Shown: piece after piece, positions 1 to 6,396 of the stretch
Numbering within the stretch: position 1 is the first letter of the stretch
How the letters are laid out: each line of letters opens with the position of its first letter
Assembly (NCBI GenBank): GCA_028287225.1
Contig: JAQBPZ010000202.1
Span: forward strand, 1-14,816
DNA: 14,816 nucleotides
Direction of reading: 5' to 3'
Source of the DNA: Gemmatimonadota bacterium
Lineage (GTDB): Bacteria > Gemmatimonadota > Gemmatimonadetes > Gemmatimonadales > Gemmatimonadaceae
Notes under the pieces: generated by a model
Database searches by the model: none
The model's input: only the letters and a program-made list of their open reading frames with translations
What the model was told of the DNA's origin: nothing
Position numbers and translations under genes: made by a program

Positions 1-484
1 ACCCCAGCGCCCCCCCGGGGTGCCGCACGGGCATGGCGGAGACCTCGTAGCCGTTGCCGGCGGTGGGCCGGTCGGCCAGCTCCTGGAAGTCGATCCGGGC
101 GTCCAGCTCCTCGAAGGTCACCGGAAACACCGTGGGCGACATCTGGTCGCGGACCACCCGGTCGATGCTCGTCTCCAGCGACTGCGAGCCCCAGATCGTG
201 AAGTGGTTCCCCTTCAGGAACAGGGGGGCGAAGAAGGGGATCCCCTGGATGTGGTCCCAGTGGGCGTGGGTGAGGAAGATGTCCCCCGCCACCGCGCCCC
301 CCCGCGCCCGGTCCAGGAGGGAGCGGCCGAGCTCACGGATGCCGGTGCCGGCGTCGAGGATGATCAGCCAGCCCTCGGCGGTGCGCAGCTCCACGCAGGG
401 GGTGTTGCCCCCGTACCGGACGGTGGAGGGGCCGGGGCTCGGGATCGAGCCGCGAGTGCCCCAGAAGCGCAGGGTGAGGCTCAC
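1..484 (-). CDS. MBL-fold metal-dependent hydrolase, 3' part cut by window edge
   Basis: About 161 codons are visible, read leftward from a GTG at 484; the C-terminus lies outside the window. The protein opens with the FWGTRGSIPSPG block (residues 7-18), then RYGGNTPC (23-30), ILDAGTGIRELG (42-53) and the zinc motif HAHWDH (H73, H75, D77, H78). This is the start of a metallo-beta-lactamase fold of the branch related to PhnP and RNase Z rather than to true beta-lactamases. Later conserved metal ligands are not visible. The GTG is chosen because the family normally begins just before FWGxRGS and because it lies 19 nt after the stop of the CRP-type regulator, which suggests co-transcription. No strong Shine-Dalgarno is seen. 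The substrate cannot be told from sequence. A phosphodiester is plausible for this branch, and a cyclic-nucleotide substrate is only a guess from its neighbour. Confidence 0.85.
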   Translation of the reverse strand, partial: MSLTLRFWGTRGSIPSPGPSTVRYGGNTPCVELRTAEGWLIILDAGTGIRELGRSLLDRARGGAVAGDIFLTHAHWDHIQGIPFFAPLFLKGNHFTIWGSQSLETSIDRVVRDQMSPTVFPVTFEELDARIDFQELADRPTAGNGYEVSAMPVRHPGGALG

Positions 485-503
485 GCCGCCCGCCGCGCGG
501 CGG

Positions 504-1184
504 TCACATCCGTACCTGCGCGCGCTTCTCCAGCGCCTCGCGGTCGCCCACCGCGATGCGGCGACGCTCCACGAGGATCAGCCCCTGGTCCTGGAACTCC
601 TTCATCGCGCGGGACACCGTCTCGCGGCTCGCCCCGATCATCTGGGCGATGGTCTGGTGCGTGAGCGCCTTCTCGATGGTGGGCCCGCCGGACTCGGTCG
701 CGAGGTCCAGCAGCAGGCGCGCGATGCGGCCGGGCACGTCGAGGAGCACGAGCCCGCCGATCTTCTGATCCGCTCGGCGCAGGCGGCGGGAGAGCTCGGT
801 GAGGAGCGCCCAGGCGACGGAGGGGTTGGCCTCCACGCGGCGCCGGAAATCCTCGCGCCGCAGGATCAGGAGGTTCGCGTCGTCCATCGCGATGACGTGG
901 GCGGACCGGGGCTGGTCGTCGATCAGCGCGAGCTCGCCGAAGTGGGCGCCGGGCTCGAGCACGCCGAGGATGACCTCGCGGCCGTCCTCGCCGATCAGGA
1001 CCACCTTCACCCGTCCCGTGCGCAGCACGAAGAGCGAGTCGCCCGGGTCGTCCTGGAAGAGGATGACGCTCCCCTTCGGATAGGCGCGCTCGCGGGTGAG
1101 CTCGGCGAACTTGTTCAGCTCGTCGCGATGGAGGCCGCTGAACAGCGGAATGGTGGCGAGGAAATCGGGGGTCAGGACGGTCAT
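504..1184 (-). CDS. CRP/FNR-family transcriptional regulator with cyclic-nucleotide-binding domain
   Basis: A 226-aa protein, the usual length for the family. The N-terminal beta-roll (about residues 12-125) contains the phosphate-binding cassette FGELALIDDQPRSA (82-95). Its Gly-Glu and Arg-Ser pairs correspond to the cAMP-contacting residues of E. coli CRP, so it probably binds a cyclic nucleotide. It lacks the N-terminal cysteines of FNR. A dimerisation helix follows, then a winged helix-turn-helix with THQTIAQMIGASRETVSR near the C-terminus. The recognition helix R-E-x-x-S-R resembles that of CRP and predicts a TGTGA-like half-site. The open frame runs upstream to 1637, but that part is antisense to rpmE and its promoter. 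The ATG at 1184 gives the expected N-terminus just before the IPLFSGL motif. The MBL hydrolase gene follows after 19 nt. It is transcribed divergently from rpmE. Confidence 0.93.
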   Translation of the reverse strand: MTVLTPDFLATIPLFSGLHRDELNKFAELTRERAYPKGSVILFQDDPGDSLFVLRTGRVKVVLIGEDGREVILGVLEPGAHFGELALIDDQPRSAHVIAMDDANLLILRREDFRRRVEANPSVAWALLTELSRRLRRADQKIGGLVLLDVPGRIARLLLDLATESGGPTIEKALTHQTIAQMIGASRETVSRAMKEFQDQGLILVERRRIAVGDREALEKRAQVRM

Positions 1185-1233
1185 CGGCGTGGAAAGGCGC
1201 CCCTGGGCGGGGAAATGGTGGGGCGACAGGCTA

Positions 1234-1262
1234 AGGTTACGCCTGCTCCCCGAAGGTGTCAA
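1234..1262 (-). promoter_or_regulatory. Promoter candidate for the CRP-type regulator
   Basis: On the minus strand there is a perfect TTGACA (1262..1257), a 17-nt spacer, and TAACCT (1239..1234) as a weaker -10 (T, A and final T match TATAAT). Transcription would start near 1227, leaving a leader of roughly 40 nt before the ATG at 1184. The exact -35 and ideal spacing make this the best candidate in the gap; the -10 is only half-matching. Confidence 0.5.
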
Positions 1263-1408
1263 ACAGGCGAAGTATCGGCACGGGAGCCGGTTCCGCGCGA
1301 ACGATTCGGAGCGCCGCCGTATTCGTTCTTCGAGGGGAGCCCCGTTCGGCGGCGGCGAGCCCTCGATGGACGTCTTCGGGTGGCCCCGGGGCGCGTTACG
1401 AGCAGGAG

Positions 1409-1429
1409 TGGCCTCGATCGGGGAGGCCA
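1409..1429. repeat. 7-bp perfect inverted repeat upstream of the rpmE promoter
   Basis: TGGCCTC (1409-1415) is followed by a 7-nt centre and its exact reverse complement GAGGCCA (1423-1429). It lies upstream of the predicted rpmE start, so it would not be in that transcript. It touches the next palindrome at 1428-1445. It could be an operator, or chance in GC-rich DNA. Confidence 0.4.
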
Positions 1430-1445
1430 AGCCCATATCGGCTTG
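1428..1445. promoter_or_regulatory. Operator candidate: 18-bp near-perfect palindrome overlapping the rpmE -35
   Basis: CAAGCC-C-ATAT-C-GGCTTG: eight of nine base pairs are symmetric; the only mismatch is C1434 opposite C1439. It overlaps the first three bases of the rightward -35 candidate at 1443. A dimeric repressor bound here would block polymerase. The cognate regulator is unknown. The divergently encoded CRP-type protein is a possible candidate only by position; the half-site does not look like TGTGA. Confidence 0.4.
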
Positions 1446-1472
1446 TCTTTTAGCGCCGGGGGCGGGTATATT
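1443..1472 (+). promoter_or_regulatory. Promoter candidate for the rpmE-prfA-prmC block
   Basis: TTGTCT (1443-1448), an 18-nt spacer and TATATT (1467-1472). The -10 matches five of six positions of TATAAT, and it lies in the only AT-rich patch upstream of rpmE. The predicted start near 1479 gives a leader of about 38 nt. Confidence 0.55.
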
Positions 1473-1517
1473 CACAAGCTGTTTCCGAATCAGCTCATAA
1501 TGCCAGGCAGGGCTACC

Positions 1518-1766
1518 ATGAAGACCGAGATCCATCCCGAGTACGCGACCGCCCTCGTGAAGTGCGCGTGCGGCAACACCTTCGAGACGCGCTCCACGAT
1601 CGCCGAGATCCATACGGACGTGTGCGCCGAGTGCCACCCGTTCTATACGGGCAAGCAGCGTCTGGTCGACACCGCTGGCCGTGTCGAGCGCTTCCGCCAG
1701 AAGTACCTCTCGCCGGACGCCAAGGCGACCGAGAAGGCCGCCAAGGCCGAAAGCGCGGAGAGCTAG
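1518..1766 (+). CDS. rpmE: Ribosomal protein bL31 (zinc-binding type)
   Basis: An 82-aa large-subunit ribosomal protein. It begins MKTEIHPEY, as L31 proteins do, and has four cysteines in the classic arrangement (C16, C18, C36, C39), so this is the zinc-containing C+ form rather than the zinc-independent paralogue. The block HPFYTGKQRLVDTAGRVERF (40-59) is the conserved L31 core. The Lys/Ala/Glu-rich tail after about residue 65 is typical of longer L31 proteins. ATG 1518 is chosen over the in-frame ATG at 1500 because it matches the family start and has the purine-rich GGCAGGG just upstream. The first gene of the rightward block; prfA follows after 5 nt. Confidence 0.97.
   Translation: MKTEIHPEYATALVKCACGNTFETRSTIAEIHTDVCAECHPFYTGKQRLVDTAGRVERFRQKYLSPDAKATEKAAKAESAES
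1757..1762 (+). promoter_or_regulatory. Shine-Dalgarno supporting the TTG start of prfA
   Basis: GGAGAG lies inside the last codons of rpmE, 9 nt before the TTG at 1772. There is no ATG or GTG nearby that keeps the normal RF1 N-terminus, so this site decides the start and suggests that prfA is translated by ribosomes finishing rpmE. Confidence 0.6.
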
Positions 1767-1771
1767 GCCGC

Positions 1772-2836
1772 TTGAGCCTCCGCGACCTGCTGGGCGAGGC
1801 TCTCGCCCGGGCGGCGGAGGTCGAGCGGTTGCTCTCCAATCCGGACACGTTCAGCAACGCCCCAAAGGCTGCTGAGCTTGGCCGGGAGCACCGACGCCTC
1901 CAGCCGGTCACCGCGCTGGCGGCCGAACTCGAGAAGTCCGAGAACGAGCTCGCGGAAGCACGCGAGCTCGTTCTCGTTGACGACCCCGAGATGTCGGCCG
2001 AAGCGGCGCACGAGGTGGAACGGCTCCAGGCCCGCATCGAGGACCTCGAGGCGCGGCTGAAGCCTGCCCTCCTGCCGCACGACCCCCTCGACGACCGCAA
2101 CGCGATCATCGAGATCCGCGCCGGCACGGGCGGCGACGAGGCCGCGCTGTTCGCCGCCGACCTCTTCCGCATGTACACGCGCTTCATCGAGCGCTCCGGC
2201 TGGCGCATCGAGATGATGTCGCACGCCGAGGGCACGCTGGGCGGCGTGAAGGAAGCCGTGTTCAAGGTGTCGGGGGCCGGCGCGTTCGGCGCCATGCGCC
2301 ACGAGAGCGGCGTGCACCGCGTGCAGCGCGTGCCCGCCCCGGAGACGCAGGGCCGCATCCACACCTCGGCCGCCACGGTGGCGGTGCTGCCCGAGGCGGA
2401 GGAGGTGGACGTCTCCATCGAGGACAAGGACCTGCGCATCGACGTGTTCCGTGCCTCGGGGCCCGGTGGGCAGAGCGTCAACACCACCGACTCGGCGGTG
2501 CGCATCACGCACATCCCCACCGGGCTGGTCGTGTCGCAGCAGGACCAGAAGTCGCAGCTGCAGAACAAGCTCAAGGGCATGGAAGTGCTGCGCGCGCGCC
2601 TCCTGGACCTGCGGCTGAGCAAGATCGAGGCGGAGCGCTCCAAGATGCGGAAGTCGCAGGTGGGCACCGGCGACCGGTCCGCGAAGATCCGCACGTACAA
2701 CTACCCGCAGAGCCGCGTCACCGACCACCGCATCAAGTGGGAGACGCACGACCTGTCGGGCGTCATGGACGGGAAGATCGACGACCTGGTGAGCGCGCTC
2801 AAGATCGCCGATGTCGAGGACCAGCTCGGTGAGTAG
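1772..2836 (+). CDS. prfA: Peptide chain release factor 1 (RF1)
   Basis: A 354-aa class I release factor (E. coli RF1 has 360) that reads UAA/UAG and triggers peptide release. The N-terminal coiled-coil domain covers about residues 1-100. The codon-recognition domain follows with IIEIRAGTGGDEAALFA near 110, then HESGVHRVQRVP (177-188). The catalytic GGQ is at 232-234 within SGPGGQSVNTTDSAVRITH. The C-terminal RSAKIRTYNYPQSRVTDHRI is intact. Odd point: the tripeptide that reads the stop codon, PxT in RF1 (P188-A189-T190 in E. coli), here reads P188-A189-P190. It is not SPF, so this is not RF2. The start is a TTG with GGAGAG 9 nt upstream; an open frame continues further upstream but overlaps rpmE. 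The stop overlaps the start of prmC, which encodes the RF methyltransferase. Confidence 0.97.
   Translation: MSLRDLLGEALARAAEVERLLSNPDTFSNAPKAAELGREHRRLQPVTALAAELEKSENELAEARELVLVDDPEMSAEAAHEVERLQARIEDLEARLKPALLPHDPLDDRNAIIEIRAGTGGDEAALFAADLFRMYTRFIERSGWRIEMMSHAEGTLGGVKEAVFKVSGAGAFGAMRHESGVHRVQRVPAPETQGRIHTSAATVAVLPEAEEVDVSIEDKDLRIDVFRASGPGGQSVNTTDSAVRITHIPTGLVVSQQDQKSQLQNKLKGMEVLRARLLDLRLSKIEAERSKMRKSQVGTGDRSAKIRTYNYPQSRVTDHRIKWETHDLSGVMDGKIDDLVSALKIADVEDQLGE
2816..2820 (+). promoter_or_regulatory. Shine-Dalgarno choosing the GTG start of prmC
   Basis: GAGGA within the end of prfA lies 8 nt before GTG 2829. The alternative in-frame ATG at 2811 has no such site and would give a 26-nt overlap with prfA. 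The GTG gives an 8-nt overlap, typical of a coupled pair. Confidence 0.6.
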
Positions 2837-3740
2837 CCCGCTCGCGGCGGACGCGCCCGCGTCGCCCGAGACGCGCACGGTCGGCGCGCTCGCGCGCGCG
2901 ATGACGTCGCTGCTCGTGCCGTCGCTCGGCGAGAGTGCCGAGCGGGAGGCGCGCGAGCTGCTCGCGGCGGTGCACGACATGCCGCGTCACTGGCCCACGG
3001 TGGCGCGCGAGAGCGTGCTCGACGACGGCCTGTGGGCGGCGGGGCTCGCCGCGGCGCACCGTCGCGCGGCGGGCGCGCCGCTCCAGTACGCCGCGGGGCT
3101 CGCCTGCTTCCGCCACCTCACGCTTGCCGTCGACGAGCGCGTGCTGATCCCGCGTCCGGAGACGGAGCTGCTGGTGGAGCTCGTGCTCGACGCCACCGCC
3201 GAGCGCGCTGGCGGCACCGTGGTGGACGTCGGCACCGGCTCGGGGGCCATCGCGCTGTCGCTCGCGAGCGAGGGCCGATTCGATCGCGTGCTCGCGACCG
3301 ACATCTCGCGCGACGCGCTCGACGTGGCCCGCGCGAACACCGCCCGGTGCGCGGCGGCGCTCCACGCGCCGGTGGAGCTCCGGCACGGATCGCTGCTGGC
3401 GCCGGTGCACGAGCGGGGACTGCGCGCGGTGGTCTCCAATCCGCCGTACATTGCGTTCGATGAGATGTCGGCGCTCCCGACGGGCGTCCGGAACTGGGAG
3501 CCGGCGGTGGCGCTCTTCAGCGGCGCCAACGGCATGGCGGCGACGGCGCAGCTGATCCACGAGGCCGCCGTGGCGCTGGCGCCGGCGGGAGTGCTCGCGC
3601 TGGAGGTGGATGCGCGCCGCGCGTCGCTCGTGGCCGAGCTGGTGGCGGCGCAGGGCGCGTACGAGGGTGTGGCAGTTCGATGGGATCTCACCGGCCGCGA
3701 GCGGTTCGTGGTCGCCAGACGACGGGAGGAGCAGGGATGA
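2829..3740 (+). CDS. prmC: Release factor glutamine methyltransferase PrmC/HemK
   Basis: 303 aa. It transfers a methyl group from S-adenosylmethionine to the glutamine of the GGQ motif of RF1/RF2, raising release efficiency. A small helical N-terminal domain (to about 90) ends in the family block APLQYAAGLACFRHLTLAVD. It is followed by the PRPETELLVE hinge, SAM-binding motif I DVGTGSGAIALSLA (from D133) and the substrate-glutamine-binding NPPY at 204-207. The downstream WEPAVALFSGANG replaces the commoner EP..AL.GG.DGL but is recognisable. It overlaps prfA by 8 nt and the next gene by 4 nt (ATGA), so enzyme and substrate are co-expressed. Confidence 0.95.
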   Translation: MSSPLAADAPASPETRTVGALARAMTSLLVPSLGESAEREARELLAAVHDMPRHWPTVARESVLDDGLWAAGLAAAHRRAAGAPLQYAAGLACFRHLTLAVDERVLIPRPETELLVELVLDATAERAGGTVVDVGTGSGAIALSLASEGRFDRVLATDISRDALDVARANTARCAAALHAPVELRHGSLLAPVHERGLRAVVSNPPYIAFDEMSALPTGVRNWEPAVALFSGANGMAATAQLIHEAAVALAPAGVLALEVDARRASLVAELVAAQGAYEGVAVRWDLTGRERFVVARRREEQG

Positions 3741-4090
3741 TCGAGGACAAGGCCAAGGAGCTCGGGCGGCTGATCGGGCAGAGCCCGGAGTACCAGGCGG
3801 TAAAGCGCGCGAACGACGCGCTCGGCCAGGACCAGGCGGCCGTGGCGCTGCTCAAGCAGATGGAGCAGCTCCGCATGAACGCGCAGCAGATGCTGCAGCG
3901 CGGCGAGCGCCCCACCGAGGAGATGGAGAAGCAGCTGGACACCCTGCTCGGCCAGGTGCAGGGGCAGGCAGTCTACCAGCGGCTCGTGGCGGCCCAGGAG
4001 AACTTCGACAAGACGATGTCGAAGGTGAACGACTGGATCGTGGACGGCATCGAGCGCGGCGCCACCAGCTCCATCATCACGCTGGGCTGA
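3737..4090 (+). CDS. YlbF/YmcA-family helical protein
   Basis: A 117-aa protein with no signal or membrane segment, almost all helix-forming residues: SPEYQAVKRANDALGQDQAA, then a long Gln/Glu/Met-rich helix, then AVYQRLVAAQENFDKTMSKV. This is the Com_YlbF fold. In Bacillus subtilis YlbF and YmcA, with YaaT, form a complex that works with RNase Y in mRNA processing. No RNase Y or YaaT gene is in this window, so a similar role is only inferred. ATG 3737 overlaps the prmC stop (ATGA) and has a strong AGGAG 5 nt upstream (3727-3731). tmk starts 4 nt after its stop. Confidence 0.85.
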   Translation: MIEDKAKELGRLIGQSPEYQAVKRANDALGQDQAAVALLKQMEQLRMNAQQMLQRGERPTEEMEKQLDTLLGQVQGQAVYQRLVAAQENFDKTMSKVNDWIVDGIERGATSSIITLG

Positions 4091-4094
4091 CGGC

Positions 4095-4766
4095 GTGCAC
4101 GACGGCGGGGTTCGGGGGCGGCTGATCGTCTTCGAGGGCGGGGAAGGCTCGGGGAAGTCGACCCAGCTCCGCCGCCTCTCCGCTGCGCTCGCGTGCGCGA
4201 ACGTCTCGCACGTCTGCCTGCGCGAGCCGGGCGGCACTCCCCTCGGCACGGAGGTGCGACGCGTGCTGCTGGACCGCGCCTCCGACATCGCGCCGCGGGC
4301 GGAGGCCCTGCTGTTCATGGCGTCGCGCGCGCAGCTCGTGGAGCGGGAGATCCGGCCCGCGCTCGCACGCGGTGACGTGGTCCTGCTGGACCGCTTCTTC
4401 CTCTCCACGTACGCCTACCAGGTCGGCGGCCACGGGCTGGCGGAGGAGGAGGTACGGGCGGCGAACGCATTCGCCACCGGGGGACTGGTGCCGGACCTGA
4501 CGCTCCTGTTGACCTTCCCGGTGGCGGAGGGGCTCGCGCGCGCCGGCCGCCGCGCGACGGCGCATGACCGCATGGAGTCGATGGGCCTGGACTTCCATGG
4601 ACGGGTCGGGGCCGCCTTCGACCGCTTCGTGCAGCCGGCGTGGCAGGCGGATCATCCGGAATGCGGCCCCATCGTCACCGTCGCGGCGGAGGGCAGTGAA
4701 GCCGCCGTCACGGCGCGCGTGCTGGCGGCGGTGGACTCGGCGTGGCCCGGAACTTTCGCCGGGTGA
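4095..4766 (+). CDS. tmk: Thymidylate kinase
   Basis: 223 aa. It phosphorylates dTMP to dTDP with ATP. Visible are the P-loop GGEGSGKST (15-23), the REPGGTPLGTEVR block (43-55), SRAQLVE (77-83), the DR catalytic pair D99-R100 followed by STYAYQ, and the LID-region DRMESMGLDFHGRV. Several usually steady positions differ: the AYQGxGRG loop is AYQVGGHG, and the LDVPPE strand is LTFPVAE. The fold is clear and nothing is truncated, so I expect an active though diverged enzyme. The GTG start is 4 nt after the preceding stop and has only a weak Shine-Dalgarno, so translation probably depends on coupling. Confidence 0.92.
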   Translation: MHDGGVRGRLIVFEGGEGSGKSTQLRRLSAALACANVSHVCLREPGGTPLGTEVRRVLLDRASDIAPRAEALLFMASRAQLVEREIRPALARGDVVLLDRFFLSTYAYQVGGHGLAEEEVRAANAFATGGLVPDLTLLLTFPVAEGLARAGRRATAHDRMESMGLDFHGRVGAAFDRFVQPAWQADHPECGPIVTVAAEGSEAAVTARVLAAVDSAWPGTFAG

Positions 4767-4806
4767 TCGGGGACTTGTAGGTCGTTCGCACTCATGGGAG
4801 CCCAAG

Positions 4807-6396
4807 ATGAAGCATAGAGGAGTCCTCGTTGCCGCCGTGCTCTCCAGCGCCCTGGTGTCGGGCGGCTGGCTGATGGAGCGCGGGGGAGGGGCCCCGCCGC
4901 GCGATACAGCGTCACAGGCGCGGCTGTTCAACGAGGTGCTCGATCATCTCCGGCGCGACTACGTCGATACGCTCGCCGACACGCTGCTCTACCGCCACGC
5001 GGTGTCGGGCGTGCTCGGCGAGCTCCACGATCCGCATTCGGTCTTCCTGGACGCGAAGCGCCTGGACCGGCTGAACGAGAGCACGAGCGGGCACTACGCC
5101 GGCGTCGGCATCCAGATGGACGTGCGCGACAGCGGCATCACCGTGGTGGGCACGCTGCCGGGGACGCCGGCCGAGCGTGCCGGCATCGTCACCGGCGACC
5201 GCATCGTGGAGATCGACGGGAAGGCGACCGCCGGCCTCACGTCGGAGGAGGCGAGCAAGTCGCTGCGCGGGGCCGCGGGCTCCACGGTGCGCGTGGCGGT
5301 GGAGCGCCCGGGCCTCGCGGAGAAGCTGCCCTTCACGCTCGTGCGCTCGCAGATCGAGGTGAACCCGGTGCAGCACGCGCTCATGCTGCCGGGGAGCAGC
5401 ACGGGATACGTGGACCTCACGGTGTTCAGCGCCGCGGCCGCCGCGGACCTCTCCCGTGCCATCGACTCGCTGCGCAGCGCCGGTGCGCGCTCGCTCGTGC
5501 TGGACCTGCGCAACAATCCCGGCGGACTGCTGGACCAGGGCGTCGGCGTGGCCGACCTGTTCCTGGACGCCGGCCAGCCGATCGTCGCGACGCGCGGGCG
5601 CGCGCCGCGCGACAACGCGGCGTTCGCCGACCGCGCGCCGCAGCGCTACGCGGACATGCCGCTCGTGGTGCTCACCGACAGCGGCAGCGCCTCCGCGAGC
5701 GAGATCGTCGCCGGCGCGCTGCAGGATCACGACCGCGCGGTCATCGTGGGCACGGCGACGTACGGCAAGGGGAGCGCACAGCAGGTGTTCCGGCTCGGCA
5801 CGGACGGCGCCGTGAAGCTCACGACCGCGTTGTGGTACACGCCGAGCGGGCGCAGCATCAACCGGCCGCACCCGTCCGGAGCCAACGGCGAGGAGGGGGA
5901 CGCGGCGCCGGCGGACACGTCGAAGGCGGCGCGTCCGCGGTTCCGGACCGATGCCGGCCGCACCGTGCTGGGCGGCGGCGGCATCGTGCCGGATGTGGAG
6001 GTGGCCGAGCGCGTCGCGACTCCCGCGGAAAAGGCGCTGCAGTCGGCGCTGGGCGCGCACGTGCCGCAGTTCCGCGACGCGATCGTGGACTACGCGCTGT
6101 CGCTGAAGTCGTCGCGCGCGGTCACGACGCCGGAGTTCGCGGTGACGCCCGAGATGCGGGACGAGCTGTTCCGGCGCCTCACCGCCCGCAAGGTGGTGGT
6201 GCCGCGCGCGGTGTACGACTCCGCCTCGTCGCTCGTGACGCGGGCGCTGTCCACGCAGGTGGCGCGCTACGTGTTCGGCCCGCGCGCGGAGTTCAGCCGC
6301 ACGCTGCGCGACGACGCCACCCTGGCGCGCGCGACGGAGCTCCTGCGCGGCGTGACCTCCCAGCGTGACCTCGTGGGCCGCGTGAAGGGCACGTGA
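4807..6396 (+). CDS. S41-family C-terminal processing peptidase with PDZ domain
   Basis: A 529-aa envelope serine protease of the CtpA/Prc type, which trims or degrades periplasmic proteins from their C-terminus. A hydrophobic N-terminal segment (about 5-22) acts as signal or anchor. A helical cap (30-95) follows, then a PDZ domain (96-170) with GVGIQMDVRDSGITV and the ERAGIVTGDRIVEIDG loop. The S41 core contains LRNNPGGLLDQGV, the nucleophile S296 within GSASASEIVAGAL, and the general base K321 in TYGKGSAQ. The S-to-K spacing of 25 equals that of E. coli Prc. An Ala/Pro/charged loop interrupts the core before GGIVPDVEV, and about 130 extra residues form a helical C-terminus. ATG 4807 has GGGAG 6 nt upstream; 40 nt separate it from tmk. 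The following gene overlaps by 4 nt. Confidence 0.94.
   Translation: MKHRGVLVAAVLSSALVSGGWLMERGGGAPPRDTASQARLFNEVLDHLRRDYVDTLADTLLYRHAVSGVLGELHDPHSVFLDAKRLDRLNESTSGHYAGVGIQMDVRDSGITVVGTLPGTPAERAGIVTGDRIVEIDGKATAGLTSEEASKSLRGAAGSTVRVAVERPGLAEKLPFTLVRSQIEVNPVQHALMLPGSSTGYVDLTVFSAAAAADLSRAIDSLRSAGARSLVLDLRNNPGGLLDQGVGVADLFLDAGQPIVATRGRAPRDNAAFADRAPQRYADMPLVVLTDSGSASASEIVAGALQDHDRAVIVGTATYGKGSAQQVFRLGTDGAVKLTTALWYTPSGRSINRPHPSGANGEEGDAAPADTSKAARPRFRTDAGRTVLGGGGIVPDVEVAERVATPAEKALQSALGAHVPQFRDAIVDYALSLKSSRAVTTPEFAVTPEMRDELFRRLTARKVVVPRAVYDSASSLVTRALSTQVARYVFGPRAEFSRTLRDDATLARATELLRGVTSQRDLVGRVKGT

Larger units (their letters stand above)
1185..1517. other. Divergent intergenic control region between the CRP-type gene and rpmE
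   Basis: 333 bp with no convincing gene. It holds a leftward promoter candidate near 1234-1262, a rightward one near 1443-1472, a 7-bp inverted repeat at 1409-1429 and an 18-bp near-palindrome at 1428-1445. The stretch 1263-1408 shows nothing further that I can assign apart from a short GCCCCGGGGC palindrome at 1383-1392, unremarkable at this GC content. It is visibly more AT-rich near 1434-1500 than the flanking genes. I found no full CRP-type site (TGTGA-N6-TCACA) here. Confidence 0.8.

Noticed and set aside
1383..1392. GCCCCGGGGC palindrome.
   Set aside because: Short, and expected by chance in DNA of this composition.
1471..1476. TTCACA near the rpmE -10 as half of a CRP site.
   Set aside because: The partner TGTGA at the required spacing is absent (GC-rich sequence instead).
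54..1517. A long rightward open frame running into rpmE in the same frame, which would give a 570-residue protein.
   Set aside because: Everything before 1518 is antisense to the MBL hydrolase and the CRP-type gene or lies in the promoter region; only the last 82 residues look like a real protein (L31).
4564..4806. N-terminal extension of the S41 protease into tmk.
   Set aside because: It overlaps tmk out of frame, and ATG 4807 has a good ribosome site and immediately begins a signal segment.
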